Assembly (NCBI RefSeq): GCF_002223055.1
Contig: NZ_NKFL01000009.1
Location: 1-64,000 of the forward strand
Source: Burkholderia sp. HI2500
GTDB taxonomy: Bacteria > Pseudomonadota > Gammaproteobacteria > Burkholderiales > Burkholderiaceae
DNA length: 64,000 nucleotides
Direction: 5' to 3'
This document shows, in pieces, positions 57,751 to 64,000 of the stretch (position 1 is the first letter of the stretch; every line of letters begins with the position of its first letter). The notes beneath the pieces were generated by a model. That model had not been told where the DNA came from. It ran no database searches and saw nothing but the letters and a program-made list of their open reading frames with translations. The position numbers were made by a program, and so were the translations under genes.

Positions 57751-59001
57751 ATGCTCACGATCGTGACGCTTCCCGATTCGAGCGTGCGCTACGCGCTCGG
57801 CCTCACATGGGAGCACGAGCCCGTCAAACCGAAGCCCGCGGCGCTGCGTGAGCGCGCCCGGCGGCTCGGTCGCTTTGGCATCGTGCGTCACACGGCGACA
57901 GGCGTCTACCAGGCGGGCTATGGTGAACTGCCGCCTGGCACGAAGGGGGCAGGACGCATCCGCGCGCTCGCGAGCCTCGCGGCCGAGCAGTATCCGTCGC
58001 CGTGGATGGGCGTGTTCAAGCTGACCGACGACGCGTATTGGCTGATCGCGGTTCGCGACGGCGAAATCGTACCGGGCGGGGACCATTTTGGTAGCCGCGA
58101 CGACGTCATTGCTGCCCGAGATGCGTTGCGTGCGCAGGAAAGCTGGCACGAGCACGATGGGACGGTCGCAAACCTCGCGGAAATTGTTGGGCTCGCGGTG
58201 CCAGAGCGTGGCTTGCGCGACCTGCAGGCATCGGTCCCGCGGGTCGTATGGGCCGGAGCGATTGTGGTGGGTGTCAGTGTTGGGACCGCTGCTGGTGTCG
58301 TGTTGTGGGCGCAGCAGCAGGAGGCGAAGATCCTTGCTGAACAGCAGAGACTCGCGGATGCACGGCGTGCGCAGCGCGAGGCAGAAGCGGCGATTCCGCC
58401 GTGGACGAAGCTGCCGGCACCTTCGGCGTTACTGAGTGCTTGCTCGCAGGCTTGGCACGATCAGCGGCTGGCACGAAAGGGGTGGACACTTGCGAGTTGG
58501 CGTTGCGAACAGCAAGGCGCGCTGCTCGCGCTGACGATGAACTGGACGCGCCAAGGCGGCACGGCACTCGATGCGCCCGGCGCGCTGAGCGATCCCGATC
58601 ATTCGCAGGAGTCCCGGACGCAAGACGCGACGTTGCAGCCGTCATCGGCGCCGGCTGCACTCGCCGACATCGCGCGGCGCACGATCCTGACCTTTTCGCA
58701 AACGCGCTCGGTGCCGCTCACGCTGGATCCGCCGCCGAAGCCGGATACAAGCGGCAAGACTCGCGATGCCGACGAGCTGCCGTGGCAAGCACGCGGGGCG
58801 GCTTTCACGTTCGATGTGCCGCCATGGATGCGGTATAGCGCGGATTTCGATGCGACGCCGGGCTTGCGGCTCGCGTCGATCGCTTACGACGCAGCCAAGG
58901 GGGAGTGGACCGCACAGGGCACGTTGTACGCGTGGACGAAACTGCCGGATGCCCCGGCCAACACGCGGCCGTTGCCGGTGCCGGCAGGAGCGAAATCATG
59001 A
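57751..59001 (+). CDS. pilO: PilO-type pilus accessory protein
   Basis: The product has 416 residues from ATG 57751 (GAGG upstream, 2 bp after the pilP stop). Residues 1 to about 150 are a soluble cytoplasmic domain (GYGELPPGTKGAGRIRALASLAAEQYPSPW, WLIAVRDGEIVPGGDHFGSRDDV). A membrane helix at about 172-192 is VVWAGAIVVGVSVGTAAGVVL, followed by a periplasmic domain. The length and layout match PilO2 of IncI plasmids. It overlaps the ATPase start by 4 bp. Confidence 0.8.
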   Translation: MLTIVTLPDSSVRYALGLTWEHEPVKPKPAALRERARRLGRFGIVRHTATGVYQAGYGELPPGTKGAGRIRALASLAAEQYPSPWMGVFKLTDDAYWLIAVRDGEIVPGGDHFGSRDDVIAARDALRAQESWHEHDGTVANLAEIVGLAVPERGLRDLQASVPRVVWAGAIVVGVSVGTAAGVVLWAQQQEAKILAEQQRLADARRAQREAEAAIPPWTKLPAPSALLSACSQAWHDQRLARKGWTLASWRCEQQGALLALTMNWTRQGGTALDAPGALSDPDHSQESRTQDATLQPSSAPAALADIARRTILTFSQTRSVPLTLDPPPKPDTSGKTRDADELPWQARGAAFTFDVPPWMRYSADFDATPGLRLASIAYDAAKGEWTAQGTLYAWTKLPDAPANTRPLPVPAGAKS

Positions 59002-60689
59002 AGTCGCCACGGACACTGATCGCATCGGATGCGATGGCGCTGGTCGCGCCTGACGCGGCTGCGGTGTCGCCAGTGAGCCTGGTGCCGGCGATCGGCACTC
59101 GCCCCGATCGGGTTGACGTGCCGGAGCATCTGCAGTCGAGCGTCGTTGTTGCGATGTCGGCTAACGCCGGTGATGCAGACGTCAAGGTGATGATCTACAT
59201 CGACCATCGCGTCAAAGGCTCGGCGGCCGTGCGGACGTGGCTGAAGCGCCTAGACGAACTGAAGATCGGTTACGCCGTCGACTCGGTCACGGTCGACTCG
59301 CTTGAGCGTCTGCGTGGTCAGCATGCGATCGCTCGGCGTGATGATCCGATGCAGGCTACGCAAGCACGGGCGCTATCGCTTCTGTCGCTGGCGGCTGCAG
59401 CTGGCGCCAGCGACGTGCATATTTTGGTGCGTCGTAAGCATACGGATGTGCAGGTGCGGATCCACGGCGATCTGCACACATCGGATGCGTTCTCGATGCA
59501 CGCTGACGAAGGTCGGCGGCTGATCGGCGCGATTTATCAGGGGCTCGCGACGAACAAGCCGCCCGAGCTGAAGCCGCTGGACTTCCAGGACGCTCAGATC
59601 GACGGTGAAACGCTCGTGGGGACCGCGCTGTCGACGGTGCGGATTATTCGAGGGCCGTCCGTACCAATTACGCACGGAGGCGGATTCCTTGTGGCCCGGC
59701 TGCAACGTCGTCCGGACGCGGTGCCGACCAAGTCGCGTCGGGATGCGATTCGGGAGTTGCGACTCAGGGCCCCGACTCGTCCTGAACAACCGGAGAACGA
59801 TCCCGCGTGGAAGGGGTTCGCGCCTGCGCAAGTCGAGCGGATGCGGCGGATTGCGCACCGTCCTAACGGACTGGTGGGATTGACGGGGCCTGTGGGTAGC
59901 GGCAAGACGCAGGCGATCTTCCATATGGAACGCTATATCGCTCAGCGCTTTCCGGAACGTCGTCAGATCGCAATGGAAGATCCGCCCGAGTTTGAGAAGG
60001 ACTGGGACGTTCAGTTGGTCGTTGGGGTGCACACCTTTATGGATCTGCTGCGCGAGACATTGCGCATGGATCCGAACATGCTGTTGGTCAGCGAGCTGCG
60101 TGCGCCAGAGGAGGCACATACGGCGCTTGAGGCAGCGCTGACCGGTCGCCTTGTGCTGACTACGCTGCACGTTATCGATCCGTACTACTTCTTCGAGCGC
60201 CTCGAGGACATGGATCCGGTACGGCTCTCGCGCCGCAATACATGCAACTCGGAAAAAGTAATTGCTGTGATTGGCATGCGACTACTGCCGCGGCTGTGCG
60301 AACACTGCCGCGTGCCGCTTGTGGACGCCGCGGCCGATGCGGTGCCAGACGAAGTGCTGCGCGCACTCAACACGTGGGGCGACACGCTGAACGTCCACGT
60401 GCGCGGGCCCGGCTGCGAGCACTGTGACGGGCTGGGGACAGTCGGGCGGGTGGTTGCAGCTGAAATCATCGAAACAGATGTCGCGTTGATGTCGGACCTG
60501 CGGACGTTGCCGCTCGATGAGGTGAAGCGTCAGCACCGAGCTCGACCGGACGCTGATTACTCGATGCTGGCGTATGCCGTCGCGAACGTGCTGGCCGGGC
60601 GTGTAGATCCGAACGCGGCGCAGTCTCAACTGAGCGTAGAGGTCCGGAACGGCGAACGACTGCCGACATTCGAGGAGCTTGCACCGTGA
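58998..60689 (+). CDS. pilQ: PilQ-type assembly ATPase (GspE family)
   Basis: The product has 563 residues from ATG 58998. Walker A is GLTGPVGSGKTQAIF (about 294-308), the Asp box MEDPPEFEKDW, Walker B LRMDPNMLLVSELRAPEEAHTAL and the His box ALTGRLVLTTLHV. The zinc-binding C-terminal motif is CEHCRVPL with CEHCDGLG. It hydrolyses ATP to drive pilus assembly. The start overlaps the pilO stop and the stop overlaps the pilR start. Confidence 0.9.
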   Translation: MKSPRTLIASDAMALVAPDAAAVSPVSLVPAIGTRPDRVDVPEHLQSSVVVAMSANAGDADVKVMIYIDHRVKGSAAVRTWLKRLDELKIGYAVDSVTVDSLERLRGQHAIARRDDPMQATQARALSLLSLAAAAGASDVHILVRRKHTDVQVRIHGDLHTSDAFSMHADEGRRLIGAIYQGLATNKPPELKPLDFQDAQIDGETLVGTALSTVRIIRGPSVPITHGGGFLVARLQRRPDAVPTKSRRDAIRELRLRAPTRPEQPENDPAWKGFAPAQVERMRRIAHRPNGLVGLTGPVGSGKTQAIFHMERYIAQRFPERRQIAMEDPPEFEKDWDVQLVVGVHTFMDLLRETLRMDPNMLLVSELRAPEEAHTALEAALTGRLVLTTLHVIDPYYFFERLEDMDPVRLSRRNTCNSEKVIAVIGMRLLPRLCEHCRVPLVDAAADAVPDEVLRALNTWGDTLNVHVRGPGCEHCDGLGTVGRVVAAEIIETDVALMSDLRTLPLDEVKRQHRARPDADYSMLAYAVANVLAGRVDPNAAQSQLSVEVRNGERLPTFEELAP

Positions 60690-61786
60690 ACGGATTCTCT
60701 TTCCCGCTGGTCGGCTCGCTGTTTAGCCGTCGTCGACCGCGCGATAGGGCGCTGTCGTGGGGGCTGCGCCTGCGCATCTACGAGGATGCGATCCAGTTGC
60801 TTCCGCAGGGTCAATCGCCCACGCACGTGCTGATGCTGCTGCGCCAGAGTCTATTGCGTCGCAAGAAGCGGGCAGCGGCCCAGCAGATCCACCGCGTGTA
60901 CCTCGCGCTTGAGGATGGCGCGTCATTTGCGCAGGCGCTTGGTCCGGGCTTGCCGGACATGGAGCGCAGCGTGTTGGAGATTGGCGAGCGCTCGAGTGAA
61001 GGTGGATTGCCCAAGGCAATGCAGCAAATCATCGACACGCGCGCACGCATTCTCCGGATTCAGTCCGTCGCGTGGTCGAGCATCATCGACCCGATCGTCT
61101 ACGTGATCTGTATGTACGGATTTTTCTATGTCGTCGGCCAGCAGGTAATGCCGTCGATCGAACTGATGTTGCCGCGTGAAAAATGGACAGGATGGACGGC
61201 GCTGCTCGGTTGGTTTGGTGATCTCGGGCAAGGCTATGCACCGGCGATCGCGGCGGTGCTGGCCGCTGCGTTCGTCGCGGCAACCGTGAATGCGTTGCCG
61301 CGCTGGATTGCACGGGTGCGGGTTTGGGTCGAGGAAGCGTACTTCGTTTTTACGGTGTACCGCGAGTTCGAGGGTACGCGCTGGTTGCTGAATCTGGTCA
61401 CGCAGGTCAAGGGTGGCGTGCCGCAGGCCGATGCGATCGCGCAACAGATTCGCCGCGCGTCGCCCTGGCTCGCATCACGGTTGCGACCAGTGTACCGGGC
61501 GCTGGTTGAAGGTCATCCGTTGGGCGATTCGCTTCGGCGTTCGGGCCTCGGGTTTCCGTCGCCGGATCTGATTGAACGGATCGCGACGCTGGACGGTGCG
61601 GAGGGTGGCGCGGACGCACTCGAGAAGCTTGCACACACGCATGCCGATGATCTGGAAAAGCGTATGCGCCGGATATCAAAGACGGTCGGTGGTATCTGCC
61701 TGTTCGTGATTTTTATGGTGATCGGCCTTGTGCAGCTCGCCAGTAACGGTTTGATCGGGAACATGGCCGGCTCGATCGGGATGTAG
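60686..61786 (+). CDS. pilR: PilR-type inner-membrane platform protein (GspF family)
   Basis: The product has 366 residues from GTG 60686 overlapping the pilQ stop. GspF domains are seen twice: LRLRIYEDAIQLLPQGQSPTHVL, with an ALEDGASFAQAL segment, and FEGTRWLLNLVTQVKGGVPQADAIAQQIRR. Membrane helices cover about 130-160, 178-205 and 340-360 (SIIDPIVYVICMYGFFYVVGQ, AAFVAATVNAL, GGICLFVIFMVIGLVQLA). It anchors the ATPase at the inner membrane. Confidence 0.88.
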   Translation: MNGFSFPLVGSLFSRRRPRDRALSWGLRLRIYEDAIQLLPQGQSPTHVLMLLRQSLLRRKKRAAAQQIHRVYLALEDGASFAQALGPGLPDMERSVLEIGERSSEGGLPKAMQQIIDTRARILRIQSVAWSSIIDPIVYVICMYGFFYVVGQQVMPSIELMLPREKWTGWTALLGWFGDLGQGYAPAIAAVLAAAFVAATVNALPRWIARVRVWVEEAYFVFTVYREFEGTRWLLNLVTQVKGGVPQADAIAQQIRRASPWLASRLRPVYRALVEGHPLGDSLRRSGLGFPSPDLIERIATLDGAEGGADALEKLAHTHADDLEKRMRRISKTVGGICLFVIFMVIGLVQLASNGLIGNMAGSIGM

Positions 61787-61838
61787 GCATGGCGGTCATC
61801 AATTTTGGGTAATGCAAGCGCAGCGCAGGAGATAGGAC

Positions 61839-62336
61839 ATGGGTGACTTACTGGCAACCTGGTACGGCAAGCTGTTGGTGCTGTTGGGCATAGCGGCCGC
61901 AGCAGGCGTGATCTATGCCGCGTCGGGCGGCAACAAGGTTTCGTCGCAGGTGAGCGATATCACGATGCTGCAAGGCAGTGCACGGCAGCAGCTGGGCGAT
62001 ACGCCCAACGGTTACATGAACTTCACGACGGGCAACACGGCCAACCTGATTACGGCGGGCATCGTGCCGCCGGGAATGGTCCGCAACGGCAATCTGACCA
62101 GCAAATGGGGTAGCGGTATCACGCTCGCGCCCACGAACAATAACGCGCAAGGCGTGATCACGTTGCAGGTGATCAACAATCCGAAAGACTGCTCGCAACT
62201 CGTGACGACCTTGCGCGACTACGACACGCTTGTGGTCGGGGGGACGACTTTCACACGAAATGCCTTGCCGGATGGCAATACGGCGGCAGCGGTGTGTGCC
62301 GGTAACAACGTGACGCTTCAGATCACGTTCAGCTAA
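61839..62336 (+). CDS. pilS: PilS-type major type IVb pilin precursor
   Basis: The product has 165 residues with AGGAGAT before ATG 61839. The N-terminus MGDLLATWYGKLLVLLGIAAAAGVIYA is the pilin helix. The body (SDITMLQGSARQQLGDTPNGYMNF, LITAGIVPPGMVRNGNLTSKWG, NNPKDCSQL, AAAVCAGNNVTLQI) with two Cys follows the PilS pattern. The likely leader cleavage after Gly10 lacks the usual Glu at mature position 5, so the processing site is uncertain. Confidence 0.82.
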   Translation: MGDLLATWYGKLLVLLGIAAAAGVIYAASGGNKVSSQVSDITMLQGSARQQLGDTPNGYMNFTTGNTANLITAGIVPPGMVRNGNLTSKWGSGITLAPTNNNAQGVITLQVINNPKDCSQLVTTLRDYDTLVVGGTTFTRNALPDGNTAAAVCAGNNVTLQITFS

Positions 62337-62409
62337 TCGAAGTAAGAGGGGCCTTGCACTGCGCGAGCGGTGCGAGGCCAGTCGGATAGACGTCATTGGA
62401 GAAGCAACG

Positions 62410-63438
62410 ATGCTGTCGAATCAAGAAGCGTTCGGGAAAACTGAGCAGCACGAGTTCCTTGTCGAGTCGGGAGACGGTTCGCTCGTGGCGCTGAGTTTCT
62501 CCGATTTGTACCTCGAGGCCGGCGATACGGCATGGTTCAAGACCTATGCGAACGACCCGATTCGACATGAAGTTGGGTTCGACCAACGCGATGCGATCGC
62601 GGTGCTGAAGCAGTATCTCGAGTCGATGGTCACGAAAGACGACTTTCGTTTGAAGTGGGATGGGGTGTCGATGCGCGGCGCTCGCTTCGAGACGATGGCT
62701 GGTCCCCTCTATGTTCTGCGTCGTCATGCACCGGCCGCGCTGCCGTTCGATGCTCTTGGCTATGGCGAGCGGATCGAACGCGCGTTGCTGTCACCCGCGA
62801 TGCGCGGTCGCGTGATCCTGCTAACGGGAGGTACGTCGAGTGGCAAAACGGTCGGTGCGACGTCGCTGACTGTCGAGTGGATGAAGCGCTACGGCGGGGT
62901 GGGCTACACGATCGAGAACCCGATCGAGGTCGAGATCGAAGGTGTGTACCGCGGCGAACACGCGACCGGCACGCTGTATCAGAAGGAAGTGGATGAAGAC
63001 TCGGAGTTCGGTTTGGAAATCCGACGCCGTCAACGCGGTGCTCCGAATTTGATCCTGGTGGGCGAACTGCGCACGGCCGATGCCGTTGTGCAGGCACTGC
63101 TTGCGGCAGCGTCTGGTGTGCTGGTGATTGCCACGTACCACGCTGCCGATCAGATTACCGGGCTGCAGCGTCTCGCGAGTATGGTGCGCGACGCGGGCGC
63201 CGATTCAGGGTTGTTCGCGCACGGCATTGGCGCGGTGATTCACCAGGAGTTGCAGCTGACCGAGCGTGATGACGATATCCATCGTCAACTGCGCGTCACG
63301 CCGTTGATCGTGGCGGGCTCTCGCAACGAGAAGGGTATTCGGTCGCAGCTGCACGGGACAGATTTCCGGCAGATGGTGTCGGATATCGATCGTCAGAAGC
63401 GCGTGATGTCCAGCGCGTCGCTGGACGTGGAGTTCTGA
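62410..63438 (+). CDS. Second pilus ATPase (PilT/GspE-like)
   Basis: The product has 342 residues starting MLSNQEAFGKTEQHEFL. Walker A is LTGGTSSGKTVGATSL (about 139-154), the Asp box IENPIEVEIEG, Walker B GAPNLILVGELRTADAV and the His box VLVIATYHAADQ. The short length without an N-terminal pilus-loading domain is like PilT retraction ATPases. It sits between pilS and pilM, outside the R64 order, and would complement pilQ. Confidence 0.78.
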   Translation: MLSNQEAFGKTEQHEFLVESGDGSLVALSFSDLYLEAGDTAWFKTYANDPIRHEVGFDQRDAIAVLKQYLESMVTKDDFRLKWDGVSMRGARFETMAGPLYVLRRHAPAALPFDALGYGERIERALLSPAMRGRVILLTGGTSSGKTVGATSLTVEWMKRYGGVGYTIENPIEVEIEGVYRGEHATGTLYQKEVDEDSEFGLEIRRRQRGAPNLILVGELRTADAVVQALLAAASGVLVIATYHAADQITGLQRLASMVRDAGADSGLFAHGIGAVIHQELQLTERDDDIHRQLRVTPLIVAGSRNEKGIRSQLHGTDFRQMVSDIDRQKRVMSSASLDVEF

Positions 63439-63906
63439 ATGGGCCGGCTCTTTCCGTTCGTGGTGCTGATGGTGGCATTGGGGCTGATTGCCGGGGCCCA
63501 GCGCGAGGTAAGCCGCGTCGCGGGCCCGGACGCGCGAGCCGATAGCGTCGCGCAAGTGCGTGCGCTACAGGCCGAGGTGTTTGCGGCCGCTTGCGTGGAA
63601 AGCGCCCAAGCACAGCCGGGGTTGGTCAGCAACGCTTTGGCCGTGACGTGGCCGACCGGGCTGATCGCGCTGGGAGGTTCGATATGCGCGACGAGCCGGG
63701 ACGGTACGGGACGGCTGGTGTACGCGGGCGTGCCGACGATGCCGGGGGCAGCTGGTGTACTGATGGAGCGGCTCGACAATCCTGCGTTTTGGTATGCGGT
63801 GCCGGTAAGCGGTACAGCGAAGGCGCTGGTGAACGGGCAGTCGATCAACGTGCCGACGACGTTCGTGGCCGGCACGCTGCTGTTTCAGGGAAGGGTGACG
63901 CCGTGA
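63439..63906 (+). CDS. pilM: PilM-type pilus protein
   Basis: The product has 155 residues starting immediately after the previous stop. It has an N-terminal membrane anchor (FPFVVLMVALGLIAGAQREV, about 5-24) and an alpha/beta body (SNALAVTWPTGLIALGGSICATSRDG, AAGVLMERLDNPAFWYAVP). The layout fits PilM of IncI thin pili. It overlaps the next start by 4 bp. Confidence 0.75.
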   Translation: MGRLFPFVVLMVALGLIAGAQREVSRVAGPDARADSVAQVRALQAEVFAAACVESAQAQPGLVSNALAVTWPTGLIALGGSICATSRDGTGRLVYAGVPTMPGAAGVLMERLDNPAFWYAVPVSGTAKALVNGQSINVPTTFVAGTLLFQGRVTP

Positions 63907-64000
63907 CTAGGAACCGGGAGATCGAGTCGGTTGAGTTGGTGCCGACGCGGCGAGAAAGGATCCTCATGGAGTTCGCCAGGCTGGTGCTTGGCCTGGCCAC
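63903..64000 (+). CDS. Truncated gene at the right edge of the pilus operon
   Basis: GTG 63903 overlaps the pilM stop (GTGA) and opens MTRNREIESVELVPTRRER, then ILMEFARLVLGLA, running off the window. A hydrophobic segment begins near the end. It could be a prepilin peptidase or another membrane component of the pilus; too short to identify. Confidence 0.45.
   Translation, partial: MTRNREIESVELVPTRRERILMEFARLVLGLA

Noticed and set aside
1..64000. Insertion sequences
   Set aside because: No complete transposase with DDE or HUH motifs and terminal inverted repeats was found; mobility signs are limited to tyrosine recombinases.

Overview
The window is part of a large, high-GC plasmid or plasmid-borne mosaic, most likely from Burkholderia or a close relative. 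The reasons are the GC-rich codon use, DUF3717 and DUF6900 proteins, a Burkholderia-type H-NS protein, plasmid replication and partition genes, and an IncI-type thin-pilus operon. No rRNA or chromosomal housekeeping block is visible. All family names come from reading the translations; no database search was run.

Layout. 0-2.8 kb: the C-terminus of an LPD7 (relaxase-associated) protein, a RepA-like initiator, and a hairpin-rich region with a consensus DnaA box that could be an origin. 2.8-7.1 kb: plasmid leading-region genes, namely a 669-aa ParB-like protein and an ArdB/KlcA antirestriction protein, diverging from a 151-bp palindromic promoter region. 7.4-13.5 kb: small regulators, DUF6900-type ORFs, an orphan DNA methyltransferase, structured non-coding DNA, two tRNA genes and an H-NS gene. 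13.6-17.3 kb: a DUF6402-like protein with a proline-rich linker, followed by two paralogous exported proteins (effector/immunity-like), and a DUF4238-like protein.

17.3-34 kb is an integrase-bounded accessory island. It starts with an eleven-gene minus-strand operon running from a zinc-ribbon/HTH regulator to a tyrosine recombinase, read from a promoter with two identical palindromic operators. Next come a zinc-hook ABC ATPase resembling RloC/PrrC anticodon nucleases between two integrase fossils, a PstI/BsuBI-like type II restriction-modification pair, and a second paralogous integrase fused to a pRiA4b ORF-3 domain.

35-39.6 kb is a second complete replicon: parS-like palindromes, parA, parB, sixteen direct 17-bp iterons and a Rep_3 initiator. 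39.9-43.9 kb holds an OLD-like ATPase/TOPRIM nuclease and two HEPN-type (Abi) proteins, a candidate defence cluster. 44-50.2 kb is an SOS mutagenesis cassette (imuA-imuB-dnaE2) with a consensus LexA box, plus an SRAP/YedK peptidase. 50.6-53.4 kb is a lower-GC patch with a secreted cupin, a YhhQ-like transporter with an extra N-terminal domain, an XRE/S24 repressor and a ParC-like protein. 53.5-64 kb is a type IVb pilus operon (lytic transglycosylase, two TcpQ-like proteins, secretin, PilP, PilO, PilQ ATPase, PilR, PilS, a second ATPase, PilM) that continues past the right edge.

Together the genes describe a self-maintaining, probably conjugative element with antirestriction, DNA-damage mutagenesis, several defence or addiction functions and a mating-pair pilus.
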